NCBI GenBank assembly: GCA_945861725.1
Contig: CAMAVJ010000002.1
Span: 124,001-188,000, forward strand
DNA: 64,000 bases
Reading direction: 5' to 3'
Origin: Rickettsia typhi
GTDB taxonomy: Bacteria; Pseudomonadota; Alphaproteobacteria; Rickettsiales; Deianiraeaceae
In this document: piece after piece, positions 45,285-56,100 of the stretch
How positions within the stretch are numbered: position 1 is the stretch's first letter
Layout of the letters: each line of letters begins with the position of its first letter
The notes under the pieces: generated by a model
Seen by the model: only the letters and a program-made list of their open reading frames with translations
Database searches by the model: none
Told to the model about the DNA's origin: nothing
Program-made: the position numbers and the translations under genes

Positions 45285-46792
45285 TCAATAGTTGCTGGCG
45301 GTTTGGAAGTTATGTCGTAAGTAACGCGATTTATACCCTTGACATTATTCACGATTCTTGTTGAAATTTCAAGTAAATCAGCTATTTCAAATGGGAAAAC
45401 TTGTGCCGTCATGCCATCTTCGGAAGTTATCGCCCTTAAAGCAAGAACGAATTCGTATGTGCGTCCATCGCCCATAACACCAACCGTTTTGCACGGTAAA
45501 AGAACGGAAAATGCTTGCCAGATTTTCTCATAAAGTCCTTTTTCGTGAAGGAAGTCTATATAAATTTTATCTGCATTTTGCAGAATTTCAACCTTTTCTG
45601 GGGTAACTTCGCCAAGAATGCGAATTCCAAGACCTGGGCCTGGAAACGGGTGGCGGTATATCACTTTTTTTTCCATACCAAGTTCCTCTCCTAACAGTCG
45701 AACTTCATCTTTGAAAAGTTCGCGAAGCGGTTCACATAGTTCCATTTTCATATCCTTTGGAAGTCCGCCAACATTGTGGTGGGATTTTATCGTTTGAGCT
45801 AATCCATCAGATCCAGCAGATTCAATGACATCTGGGTAAATTGTTCCTTGGACGAGGAATTTTGCGTTGCTATATTTTTTGGAAAATTCTTGAAAATGTT
45901 CAATGAAAAGTCGCCCGATTGTTTTGCGTTTTTGCTCGGGGTCGGAAATTCCTGAAAGTTCGCGTAAAAATTGTGCCTTTGCATCAATTATGTGAATGTC
46001 AGGGAATGTCGCCTTGATTTGTTCAACTTCCCCTTTGCGAAGGAGACCGGTATCAACCAAAACGCAGATTAACTGTTCGCCGATTGCTTCCCGTACAAGC
46101 TTTGCAGCGACTGCGGAATCAACGCCACCAGAAAGTCCGCAGATTGTCATTTCTTTGCCAATTTGTGCTTTAATTTTTGCAATTTCTTCGTTTTTATATT
46201 TACTCATAGTCCATTCCTGTTTGCATTTGGAAATGTCTACAACGAAATGTTGTAAAATCTCGCGTCCGTATTCAGTGTGGGTGACTTCAGGGTGAAATTG
46301 TATGCCATAGAACTTTTTTTCTTCGTTTGCAATAACTGCACACGGGGCATTTTGAGTTTTCGCTAGTATATCAAACCCTTGTGGGAGTTGTGTAACGGAA
46401 TCGCCGTGGCTCATCCAAACTGTGATTTTATCATCAAGATTTAATGATAAAAGTGGATTTTTTTTAACAATACTTAATGCGGATTTTCCAAATTCCCTTA
46501 CTCCGTGGTTTTCAACTTTGCCGCCCAAAATTTTTGCCATTAATTGTTGACCGTAACATATTCCTAAAATTGGTAACCCTGCTTCAAAAATGTTTGCGTC
46601 AATTGTTGGTGCGTTTTCTTCGAGTGTTGAATATGGTGAGCCTGAAAGAATTATGCATTTTGTTTCTGCCGTAATTGATTGCATTGCCTTGCTGGGTGGT
46701 ACAATTATTGAATAAACGCTCATTTCACGCACACGGCGTGCAATTAATTTTGTGACTTGTGAACCAAAATCGATTATGAGACAGGTGTGCAT
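45275..46792 (-). CDS. guaA: GMP synthase (glutamine-hydrolysing)
   Basis: LIIDFGSQVTKLIARRVRE, GICYGQQLMAKILGG, CGLSGGVDSAVAAKLV, RHPFPGPGLGIRILGEV, NRVTYDITSKPPATIEWE. Confidence 0.98.
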   Translation of the reverse strand: MHTCLIIDFGSQVTKLIARRVREMSVYSIIVPPSKAMQSITAETKCIILSGSPYSTLEENAPTIDANIFEAGLPILGICYGQQLMAKILGGKVENHGVREFGKSALSIVKKNPLLSLNLDDKITVWMSHGDSVTQLPQGFDILAKTQNAPCAVIANEEKKFYGIQFHPEVTHTEYGREILQHFVVDISKCKQEWTMSKYKNEEIAKIKAQIGKEMTICGLSGGVDSAVAAKLVREAIGEQLICVLVDTGLLRKGEVEQIKATFPDIHIIDAKAQFLRELSGISDPEQKRKTIGRLFIEHFQEFSKKYSNAKFLVQGTIYPDVIESAGSDGLAQTIKSHHNVGGLPKDMKMELCEPLRELFKDEVRLLGEELGMEKKVIYRHPFPGPGLGIRILGEVTPEKVEILQNADKIYIDFLHEKGLYEKIWQAFSVLLPCKTVGVMGDGRTYEFVLALRAITSEDGMTAQVFPFEIADLLEISTRIVNNVKGINRVTYDITSKPPATIEWE

Positions 46793-46794
46793 TT

Positions 46795-47187
46795 TTATTT
46801 TGTTTTATTTATTTTCTCTTCCTTTGCTTCAAACGAGCCACGCAAAACGATGTATGGAAGACCAATTACGGTTGTTGTGGTTGTTGTTAAAATGGCAATT
46901 ATTACTTTATCTGAAAATATTGTACCATGTTTCATATTCCAAACAAGGCATGACAGCATAAAAACCCCAACAATAACTAAATACCATTTTGCTATGTTGA
47001 AGGCTAGTTGACCATACTGATGCTTTTTATTGTGATCGTCAGCTTCCCTTTGCTCTGGACTTAATGGAATTGCTTGTGCCATTTCCACGAAATTTTCTAT
47101 ACGAGATGGCATTCTTATTCTTGGACCATCTGGCGTTATTGGAGATGGCGTTCTTTTAATTTCCTGTTCCATCTTCATATTTTGCAA
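46795..47187 (-). CDS. Small membrane protein (130 aa), candidate toxin partner of the Panacea-domain protein
   Basis: Two C-terminal hydrophobic segments; overlaps the upstream DUF4065 gene by 32 bp. Confidence 0.55.
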   Translation of the reverse strand: MQNMKMEQEIKRTPSPITPDGPRIRMPSRIENFVEMAQAIPLSPEQREADDHNKKHQYGQLAFNIAKWYLVIVGVFMLSCLVWNMKHGTIFSDKVIIAILTTTTTTVIGLPYIVLRGSFEAKEEKINKTK

Positions 47188-47656
47188 AATATTTATTCAA
47201 ACCAATTTCGGCTGCCTGTTTGATGTCTTCATCGTCAATTATCGCATTGTAACCTTTTTTTATTGCGTTTTTCCATGGAGCGTTATCGTGTGTTATGTTG
47301 CTTAATTTCTTACCATTAGAATTGCCATACATTTTAAAAACTGCACCAAGGATCCTGTGAACATCATCATCAGTTGGCTCTACTGTCATTGCAAACATTG
47401 TGCTATTTGTTGAATATTCCGTTATATCAAATTTTGGTTGCGTTTTAAATTCGTGGTAAAGCGATGGAATAACTGGTCCATCGTTCCAAGCTTGAATTGA
47501 TTCATCAAATAGTTTTTCGTCCTTTCTGTTTAAATACCAAGCGTAGGAAATGTATACAAGCTTTAAAAGCTTCATGAAGTCAAGCTTTTTACCGGCCTGT
47601 TTGTGCATATATATAAAATAATTCGCGATTTGCTGCGGCGTGTATTTAGCTGACAT
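47156..47656 (-). CDS. Panacea-domain (DUF4065/SocA-like) protein, candidate antitoxin
   Basis: TPQQIANYFIYMHKQAGKKLDFMKLLKLVYISYAWYLNRKDEKLFDESIQAWNDGPVIPSLYHEFK. Confidence 0.85.
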   Translation of the reverse strand: MSAKYTPQQIANYFIYMHKQAGKKLDFMKLLKLVYISYAWYLNRKDEKLFDESIQAWNDGPVIPSLYHEFKTQPKFDITEYSTNSTMFAMTVEPTDDDVHRILGAVFKMYGNSNGKKLSNITHDNAPWKNAIKKGYNAIIDDEDIKQAAEIGLNKYFAKYEDGTGN

Positions 47657-47767
47657 ACTTTTTATATAAAAGTTATTTTTTTTGATAGCTTTTTATTTGT
47701 GAAATGTCAAGAAGAAAAATATCTTGTTATCGTGTGATAGTACAATATAACGAACTATTTTTTATTT

Positions 47768-48427
47768 TTAAATTGTTAGTTCAAACCAGCCGATGTCCCA
47801 GTATGTAAAGGTATTTTTGCATTTTAATAGCACTTCCTTGCTTAAAGTATTATTACGATTGCTATCGAGTTTTAATCCGCATAGGTGAATGTTTTTGAGC
47901 GTGATAAAGGCATTTTCGCGATACCTTTTCCTTTCAAGAAGTTTGATATCTTTTGGGAGACTTTCTAGGGTTGGAAGTGAAAAATGTGGGATTTGGATAA
48001 TATTGTAAATTTCGTGAAGACTTCCGTTGAGTGGTATTGCGAAAATAAATGTACCATTTTTTGCGAGTAATGATCTAATGTTTGCAAGCGTTTGGTTAAA
48101 ATCTTGTGCCCATTGGAGGGACATTGATGATGTGATTATATCGAATTTTTGGTTAAAATTTAGTCGTGAGTTGAAATCGGTGTATTGTGTTTGGGAAAAT
48201 TGTTGTGCAATTAAAAGGGAATTGTTGTTTGAATCGATTTGGAGGATTTTTTCTGATGAAAACCCTTTTTCTATAAGCTTTTGAGCGATAAATCCTGTGC
48301 CAGAGCCTATGTCTAAAATTGAAGATGTGTTACTTGTTTGGATAAATCCGACAAGTTTAGTTGCGATGATTTTTTGTAAAATGGCGTTTTGTGCGTAGTT
48401 TAATGATGGATTTTTTGTGGATTTCAT
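47768..48427 (-). CDS. SAM-dependent methyltransferase, BioC-like
   Basis: SILDIGSGTGFIAQKLIEKG, FDIITSSMSLQWAQDFNQTLANIRSLL, NGTFIFAIPL. ATG at 48427 overlaps the upstream trpE stop. Confidence 0.75.
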   Translation of the reverse strand: MKSTKNPSLNYAQNAILQKIIATKLVGFIQTSNTSSILDIGSGTGFIAQKLIEKGFSSEKILQIDSNNNSLLIAQQFSQTQYTDFNSRLNFNQKFDIITSSMSLQWAQDFNQTLANIRSLLAKNGTFIFAIPLNGSLHEIYNIIQIPHFSLPTLESLPKDIKLLERKRYRENAFITLKNIHLCGLKLDSNRNNTLSKEVLLKCKNTFTYWDIGWFELTI

Positions 48428-49818
48428 AGGCTGGCGTTCACAATTGCCGTTATTTTTTGAATGCACTCTGCATATTCTTTTTCGGGGATAGAATCGTAGA
48501 CGACACCAGCACCAGCTTGAGTGTATAGCATTCCGTTTTTGATCAAAACCGAGCGAAGGACGATGCAAGTTTGAAGAATTTCAGAGGAAATATATCCAAC
48601 TGTGCCAGCGTAGAAGTCTCTGCTGATATTTTCAATTTCGGAAATGATTTGCATTGCACGGATTTTTGGGGCTCCAGAGAGTGTGCCGGCAGGAAGTCCA
48701 GATTTAAGGATGTCGACCATATCAAAATCGGGCGACTTTTCCCCTTTAACTGTGGAGCTTATGTGCATTACATGGGAATATTTTTCGATTTCCATTTGCT
48801 TTTCGACGTAAACTTTACTTGCAACTTTGCCGATGTCGTTTCGTCCAAGATCAAGGAGCATTAAGTGTTCGGATATTTCTTTTTTGTCTGAAAGGAGGGT
48901 TTTAGCGTTGAGTTCGTCTTCTGTTTCGTTTGTTCCGCGTTTGATAGTCCCAGCTAGTGGGCGAAGGGTTATTTCATTATTTTGGCAATTGATTAGCATT
49001 TCGGGGCTGGCTCCTATTAAGTTGTATTGTTCTCCATTATTATTTGAGGAAAAATAGAACATATAAGGCGATGGATTTATTTCCTTTAATTTATTGTAAA
49101 ACTCTATTGGATGTTTGGAGTATTTTTTGTAAAACCGAATTGATGGTACGATTTGGAATATGTCGCCTTTTTTGATGTATGAAATTGATTTTTTAACCAT
49201 ATTGCAGTAATCATCTTTTGTGATGTTTGAGTGAAAGCCAATGTTTTCGTGGAAATGTCCTGTAAGTTCTGCTTCATCATTGTTTTGGATTTCTTGAAAA
49301 TTTGCCGTATTTTGAATTTTTTCGAAAATTTCAACAATGTTATCCTCCTTGATAAAGATCGAAACAATGTGAACAAGATTTGCTTCGTTTTCAATAATTA
49401 TTAAATTTTTTGGGAGGAACATTATTCCTTCGGGTATTAACTGTGTTGACTGGCAGTGGATTGATGGTTCGATTATTCGAACGAGATTGTATGGTAAAAA
49501 TCCGAAAAGTGAACCAATCATTGGTAAATCTGGATGTAAAAGATACGAAAGTTCGCTGATGGCGGTTTGAATATCGTCAAGAATTGTTGTTCCGGAAAAT
49601 GAAAAGTGTTCCCCAAAAGCAAGAATTGAATATTTCCCCTTTCTAGCGGAATTTGTCGCAGATTCAAGAAAGCAGAAGGTTTGCCCTGTGCGTTCCATTT
49701 CTGGAATAAGTTTAATTGGTATTTCATTTGCCGTGCAGGGGAATTCTGTGTTTGCAAAATCCGTGCTTAAATATGTTTTAACCTTTGTAGAAAATTGTTT
49801 GAAATTTAAAGATTTCAT
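48424..49818 (-). CDS. trpE: Anthranilate synthase component I
   Basis: FQIVPSIRFYKKY, NPSPYMFYF, LIGASPEMLI, LRPLAGTIKRG, LMLLDLGRNDIGKVA, LPAGTLSGAPKIRAM, TQAGAGVVYDSIPEKEYAE. Confidence 0.9.
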   Translation of the reverse strand: MKSLNFKQFSTKVKTYLSTDFANTEFPCTANEIPIKLIPEMERTGQTFCFLESATNSARKGKYSILAFGEHFSFSGTTILDDIQTAISELSYLLHPDLPMIGSLFGFLPYNLVRIIEPSIHCQSTQLIPEGIMFLPKNLIIIENEANLVHIVSIFIKEDNIVEIFEKIQNTANFQEIQNNDEAELTGHFHENIGFHSNITKDDYCNMVKKSISYIKKGDIFQIVPSIRFYKKYSKHPIEFYNKLKEINPSPYMFYFSSNNNGEQYNLIGASPEMLINCQNNEITLRPLAGTIKRGTNETEDELNAKTLLSDKKEISEHLMLLDLGRNDIGKVASKVYVEKQMEIEKYSHVMHISSTVKGEKSPDFDMVDILKSGLPAGTLSGAPKIRAMQIISEIENISRDFYAGTVGYISSEILQTCIVLRSVLIKNGMLYTQAGAGVVYDSIPEKEYAECIQKITAIVNASL

Positions 49819-49855
49819 TTTTATTATAAATACAAGTTAATTCACATATTTTCAG

Positions 49856-51253
49856 ATGCAAAAAAAATCAAGTAAAAATCTTCAGAATATTCATTGCGTC
49901 ATTTTGGCGGCTGGAATGGGGACGAGAATGAAGTCTAAAAAGAGTAAAGTGTTACATGAAATCAGTGGAAAGCCAATGATTGAAATCGTTTTAGATGTTG
50001 CACGCTCTGTTGCGAGTAAAATCACGATTGTTGCTTCGCAGGAAAATTTTGCTGATATTTCGACACTTTTGAAGTTGAATCAGGAGTTAAATCAAGAATG
50101 TATGGAAAGTATTGTGATTCAGAATGAGCGTCTTGGAACTGGGCACGCTGTTGCCGTGGCAATTACCGAAATTGAGGAATCTGTGGCGGAAAAAGTGCTG
50201 ATTTTATACGGCGATACTCCACTGATAACACAAGAAACGATTGAAAGTATGGTATTGGAAAGGAATGATATAACATTTCTTGGCTTTGAAGATCTTGATG
50301 TGACAAATCAATATGGAAGGCTTGTTGTTGATGAAAATTCTGCGATATTGCATCAAAATCAACGCGGGAGATTATTCGAAATTGTGGAATATAAAGATGC
50401 AACACCAGAACAAAGGCAAGTCACGATTTGTAATTCAGGAGTCGTATGCGTGTCAAAATCAACATTAATTAATGCAATTAAAAAACTTCAGCCTTCGAAA
50501 ATTACGGGTGAATATTATTTAACGGATATAGTTGCAATTGCAGGCGATGGAGGTGAAAAGTGTGGCTTTCTACGATGCGATAAAGCTGAAGTGCTTGGGG
50601 TTAATTCGCGTGAAGACCTTGCTATAGTTGACAAAGCTATGCAAAAAATAATAAAATTGTTTCATATGCAAAATGGTGTGACATTCCTGCTTCCAAAAAC
50701 CAGCTATGTCTTTATTGGAACTAAGATTGGACAAGATGTCACAATTCAGCCGAATTGCTTTATTGGGAGAAATGTTGAAATCAAGGATTGTGTGGAAATT
50801 CGTTCGTGTAGTTATATTGAAGGGTGCGTTGTGGAATCTGGTGCCTTTGTTGGACCTTTTGCCAGAATTCGACCGAACACGATTATTGAAGAAAATGTTG
50901 GAATTGGTAATTTTGTGGAGGTTAAAAATTCTAAAATCGGCAAGCAAACAAAAGCTGGACACCTTTCTTACATTGGAGACTGTGAAATAGGTGAAAATGT
51001 GAATATTGGTGCGGGAACGATTTTCTGTAATTACAATGGTTTTGAAAAATTTCAGTCAATAGTTGGTGATGGTGTTTTTGTTGGTTCGAATTCGACGATC
51101 ATCTCTCCCGTTGAAATTGCAAAAGGAACGATTGTTGCCGCAGGTTCGGTTGTAACGAAATCAACGGGAGACAATTCTCTTGTCATTGCTCGCTCTGAGC
51201 AAACTGAAATTCTAAATGGAGGTGAGAAATTTCGTGAAAGGTATGGAAAGTAG
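49856..51253 (+). CDS. glmU: Bifunctional GlcNAc-1-P uridyltransferase/GlcN-1-P acetyltransferase
   Basis: VILAAGMGTRMKSKKSKVLHEISGKPMIEIVL, hexapeptide repeats, GHLSYIGDCEIGENVNIGAGTIFCNYNGF. Confidence 0.96.
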   Translation: MQKKSSKNLQNIHCVILAAGMGTRMKSKKSKVLHEISGKPMIEIVLDVARSVASKITIVASQENFADISTLLKLNQELNQECMESIVIQNERLGTGHAVAVAITEIEESVAEKVLILYGDTPLITQETIESMVLERNDITFLGFEDLDVTNQYGRLVVDENSAILHQNQRGRLFEIVEYKDATPEQRQVTICNSGVVCVSKSTLINAIKKLQPSKITGEYYLTDIVAIAGDGGEKCGFLRCDKAEVLGVNSREDLAIVDKAMQKIIKLFHMQNGVTFLLPKTSYVFIGTKIGQDVTIQPNCFIGRNVEIKDCVEIRSCSYIEGCVVESGAFVGPFARIRPNTIIEENVGIGNFVEVKNSKIGKQTKAGHLSYIGDCEIGENVNIGAGTIFCNYNGFEKFQSIVGDGVFVGSNSTIISPVEIAKGTIVAAGSVVTKSTGDNSLVIARSEQTEILNGGEKFRERYGK

Positions 51254-51293
51254 TGGAACGCTTACAACGCCAATTGTCTCTTCCTTAAAATTG

Positions 51294-53147
51294 CTACTTC
51301 CGTAAGAAGAGTGAAATTGCGATAATTGCAGATGGTGTAATGCCTTCAATGCTTATTGCATCGGCAAGGGTGTGTGGGCGGAATTTTTCTAGCTTTTCAA
51401 TGACCTCACTTGAAAGCGATTGAATTTTGTGAAAATCAATGCTATGTGGAATTATAACCTTTTCGCGTTCTTGGATTATTTTTGCATCTTGTGCTTGTCG
51501 TTCAAGGTATGGTGAGTATTTGGCTGTAATTGTAACGGATTCTTGAATTTCGATGGGGAAATTTTCAAATTCTGGAAATATTTTTTTTATTTCATTCGCA
51601 CCCATAAGTGGGTGGGAGAGTAAATTTATGCCGTTTTTGCGAATGCCGTCTTTGGCAATTTCAATTCCAAATGTTGCAAGTTCGTTTGGAGTATGCCACT
51701 TGTTTTGTAAAATTGTAAAAAGTTCGTCAAAATATTTTTTTTTATTTTGAAAGATTTCTGTTCTTTTTTTGCATGAGCTTCCAAGCTCGATAGCGTAAGG
51801 TGTGAGTCTGAAGTCGGCGTTGTCAGAGCGGACGGAAATTCGGTGTTCGCATCTTGATGTGAACATTCGGTATGGCTCGGTGATACCTTTTGTTGTGAGA
51901 TCGTTGATCATCACACCAATATAACTTTCTGTTCGGGAAAGAATAAATGGCGATTTGCCAAGGACAATTTGTGCGGCGTTGATTCCAGCGATAATTCCTT
52001 GACCGGCAGCCTCTTCGTAGCCAGTCGTGCCATTTATTTGACCAGCGAAAAATAGGTTTTTTATTTTTTTTGTCTCAAGAGTTGGGAAAAGTTCTTGTGG
52101 GTTAATGTAGTCGTATTCGATTGCATAGCCTGCTTGTGAAATTTTGGCGTTTTCTAAACCTTTAATTTTATTGATAAATTGTTGCTGAACAACGAGTGGC
52201 ATTGCGGTTGAAATCCCTGCTGGATAAACGATGTTTGAATCTAAACCTTCGATTTCAAGGAAAATTCTGTGGGCGGGGTTTTCGGGGAAACGGATTGTTT
52301 TATCTTCGATTGATGGGCAATATCTTGGACCTTTCGCCTCGATCTCTTTGGTGTAAATTGGGGATAATTCTTTGTTTTGAAATAAAATTTCGTGTGCGGA
52401 TTCGTTCGTGGAGGTTATTGCGCAGGGAATTTGTTCAATGGAAATTTCTGTGTTGACAAAGGAAAGTGGGCGAGGCGGTGTATCGCCTTTTTGGACTTCA
52501 AGTTGTGAGAAGTTGATTGTATCGCGAAAAATTCGCGGCGGTGTGCCGGTTTTGAGTCGTCCAAGTTTGAATCCAAATCGAGCCAGTGTTTTTGAAAGAC
52601 CATAACTTGCCGGTTCGCCGACTCTGCCTGCGGGGATTCGTTCTTTTCCGAGTAAAATCATACCAGAAAGAAATGTTCCGGTTGTTAAAACGATGGTTTT
52701 ACCAGAAATTTCCGTTCCATCTGTAAGAATTATGCCGCGAATTTCGTCGTTTTTAAGTTTAATGTCTTCGACTTGAGCGATAATGATATCAAGGTTTGTG
52801 CATGTTTTTAGGTGTTTTTTTGCGGAATTGTGGTAGAGTTTTCTGTCGGTTTGGGCACGAGGTCCCCAGACTGCGGGACCTTTGGTTTCGTTTAAAATTT
52901 TTGAGTGGATAGTGGAGTCGTCTGTTAATTTACCCATAATTCCGCCGAGTGCGTCGATTTCGCGAACGATAATTCCCTTTCCAACTCCGCCAATTGAAGG
53001 ATTGCACGACATTTGACCAAGGTTTTTTTCGTCAAGGGTAATTAATGCAACGCTTTGATGCGAACTTTCGAGCATTTGGGAGGCGATCCACGCTGCTTCA
53101 ATTCCAGCATGTCCGCCGCCAATGATTATGCAATCGTAGTATTTCAT
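51294..53147 (-). CDS. mnmG: tRNA uridine-5-carboxymethylaminomethyl modification enzyme MnmG
   Basis: YDCIIIGGGHAGIEAAWIAS, MSCNPSIGGVGKGIIVREIDALGGIMG, GRLKTGTPPRI, GTTGYEEAAGQGIIAGINAA, FTSRCEHRISVRSDNADFRLTP. Confidence 0.97.
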   Translation of the reverse strand: MKYYDCIIIGGGHAGIEAAWIASQMLESSHQSVALITLDEKNLGQMSCNPSIGGVGKGIIVREIDALGGIMGKLTDDSTIHSKILNETKGPAVWGPRAQTDRKLYHNSAKKHLKTCTNLDIIIAQVEDIKLKNDEIRGIILTDGTEISGKTIVLTTGTFLSGMILLGKERIPAGRVGEPASYGLSKTLARFGFKLGRLKTGTPPRIFRDTINFSQLEVQKGDTPPRPLSFVNTEISIEQIPCAITSTNESAHEILFQNKELSPIYTKEIEAKGPRYCPSIEDKTIRFPENPAHRIFLEIEGLDSNIVYPAGISTAMPLVVQQQFINKIKGLENAKISQAGYAIEYDYINPQELFPTLETKKIKNLFFAGQINGTTGYEEAAGQGIIAGINAAQIVLGKSPFILSRTESYIGVMINDLTTKGITEPYRMFTSRCEHRISVRSDNADFRLTPYAIELGSSCKKRTEIFQNKKKYFDELFTILQNKWHTPNELATFGIEIAKDGIRKNGINLLSHPLMGANEIKKIFPEFENFPIEIQESVTITAKYSPYLERQAQDAKIIQEREKVIIPHSIDFHKIQSLSSEVIEKLEKFRPHTLADAISIEGITPSAIIAISLFLRK

Positions 53148-56100
53148 TACAAAATATCAATTTTATCGACGACCATGGAAACGAGGGCGAAGTCTTGTTT
53201 TTCAGATTTTGATATATCATCGACAAGTTTTGTGAAGAGTGCGATTTGTTTTTGTTTGTCATCTTGCCATTTTGTTTTGTCGGATGAATAATTTTCGCAA
53301 AATCTTTGAATGAGATTGCAGTAGTTTGCGTAAAGTTTAAGCTCTAGTTCGCGAACGGCGTTTTTGTGCAGAACGGATTCAACGGGGATTTTTGCGATCC
53401 ATTTGGAAAGTTGTGGAATTGTAAGGTCCTCGTAAAGCGAGTAATACGCGGCAATTTGTGATTCGAATGTGTTCGAATTTTGGTTCTGTACGATAATTTG
53501 GAATAATTGCATTTTTTCGATAGTTATTGCAATGTTGAGTGCGATTTCTTGTGGAATGCCTTTTTCTTCAAGGGTTTTATGTCTTGATTGTATACCTGTT
53601 ATAGACGGATTTTTTAAGGCAAAATCTTCAATTTCCTTGATGCAGGGGATCATGTTTTCAACCATCTCCGTGATTGGAAGGGGTGCGAAGTGTTGGCTTA
53701 ACAGTATGTGAATGCATTTGTAAATAAAGCTGTTGATATTTGCAAAAAGTTCGACTTGAACTTGGTATGGTATTTGAAAATCAATGGATTCGATTTCCTT
53801 CCAAATTTGTCTGAGAGAGAAAATTTCACGAATTACAACATAAGCACGGATAACATCACAAGGTTTGCATTGGCGGGCTTCTAAAATGCTATTCATGAAG
53901 GTAATTCCAACACGCCCTATAATTGAATTGTTAACAGATGTTGCAACGATTTCCTTTGCAAGTTTGTGGTTGATGATTTCTTCTCGAAACCTTTCTTGCA
54001 TCTGTTTTGGGAAGTAGTTGAGGAGATCTTGTTCGAAATATTTTTCACTTATGAGTGAAGATTTGAGGAGTTCTTGGTAAAGGTAGATTTTGCTGTAAGC
54101 AAAAAGAACACAAAGTTCTGGTCGTGTGAGGTAATCTTTGGATTTTTTTCTTATTTGCATTTCATCGCTTGATGGTAAAAATTCATTTTCACGGTCAAGA
54201 TTGGCGAAAATTTCGAGCTTCTTCATTAAGGATTCTTGGTCGTCAATTTTTACTTGCTGGTTGAATGAAGTGATTGTTATTGCTTGTGTTTGAAGGTAGT
54301 TGTTGCGTAAAACGAGGCGTTCGACTTCGGGTGTCATTTCTTCAAGCAACTTATTGCGTTCGGCGAGGGAAAGCTTGCTGTCGCTGACTAATTTATTTAA
54401 GACGATTTTCACATTTACTTCAACATCCGAGCAGTTAACTCCAGCGGAGTTGTCCATAGCATCGGTGTTAATTCTTCCGCCGTTTTGTGCGTATTCGACT
54501 CTGCCGTGTTGAGTAAAGCCTAAATTTCCGCCTTCGCCAATGACGAGTGCGCGTAAATCCTTGCCGTTAATACGAATAGCGTTGTTGGCTTTGTCTCCAA
54601 CTTCGCTGTTTTTTTCTTCAGATGACTTGACATAAGTACCAATTCCGCCGTTCCAAAGAAGGTCGCATTTAGCTTTTAAGACAGCGATTATGAGATCGTT
54701 TGGGGAGGTTTCGTCGATATTAATTTCAAGTAGTGATTTAATTTCGGGTGTTAATTTGCATATTTTTGCAGTGCGTTCGAAAACCATTGCACCTTGTGAA
54801 AGAACGGACTTGTTGTAATCTGCCCAAGTGGAGCGTGGTAAATTGAACATTCTTTCTCTTTCGATAAAGGATTTTTCTGTGTCGGGGTTTGGGTCGATGA
54901 AAATGTGCATGTGGTTGAATGCGGCAATCAGCTTTGTTTTGCGTGAAAGTATCATTCCGTTGCCAAAGACATCGCCAGACATATCGCCTATTCCAACGCA
55001 GGTGAAATCTTGAATTTGTGGGTCGCGGTTGAGTTCCATCATGTGTCTGCGGACGGCTATCCAGCTGCCTTTTGCTGTTATTCCCATTTTTTTATGGTCG
55101 TAGCCATTGGAACCACCAGAAGCGAAGGCGTCTCCAAGCCAGAAGTTGTATTGGGCGGAGATAGAGTTTGCTATATCAGAAAATGTTGCGGTGCCTTTGT
55201 CTGCGGCAACGACAAAATATGGGTCTTCGTCGTCCCATTTGATAACGCCTTGTATGGTTTTTATTTCATTGGAAACAATGTTGTCAGCTAAATCAAGGCA
55301 GGCACAAAGGAATTTTTTGTAACATTCTTTGCCAAATGAAAGGTAGTCTTCTTTTGAAAGGGTGGAGACATCTTTAGTTATAACAAATCCGCCTTTTGAG
55401 CCAACTGGAACAATTACTGCATTTTTGGTGTTTTGAGCCTTTACGAGTCCTAAAACTTCAGTTCTGAAATCGTTTGGGCGGTCGCTCCAGCGGAGTCCTC
55501 CCCTTGCAACCTTTCCAAAGCGAAGGTGTAATGCTTCAAATTCTGGTGAATATACGAAGATTTCTCTAAATGGAATAGGTTTTGGAAGGTTTGGAACGGA
55601 TGAGCAGTCGAATTTGACAGAAATGTACTCCTTATTTAAAAAGAAGTTTGTGCGAACGGTGACCTGTATTGTGCGGTAAAGTTGGCGAAGGATTGTGTCT
55701 TCGGTTATGTCCATTATTTGGGCGTAGAGTTCCGATGTTTTGGCGTGGATTGCATCGAGTGTGGATTGTCTTTCGCCTGAAAACGATGGGTCGAATTTTG
55801 TGTAAAAATATTCCAAAATCTTTTTAATCATTTTTGGGTTTTTGGCAAAAACCGTGCTGATTGTTTCTTCTGGGAAGGAGAATTGTATTTGTTTGAAGTA
55901 TTGAATGTATGTTCTTAATAGGGATATATCGCGAACGGTTGTTTGTGATGTTATTGCAAGGGTGTTAATGGTGGTGTATGGTAGAGTGCCGGCGAGGGAT
56001 TCTTCCATTGCAGAAACAAATTCGTTGTTGCTTTTAAGGCTTATTGTTGTTTTCACGCTTAGTGTGCCTGATATGTCGTAGATGTATGAAGATACTTTGT

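Noticed and set aside
47768-48568. Long N-terminus of the BioC-like methyltransferase in the ORF track
   Set aside because: The first ~47 residues overlap the trpE frame; the ATG at 48427, overlapping the trpE stop, gives a normal methyltransferase start.
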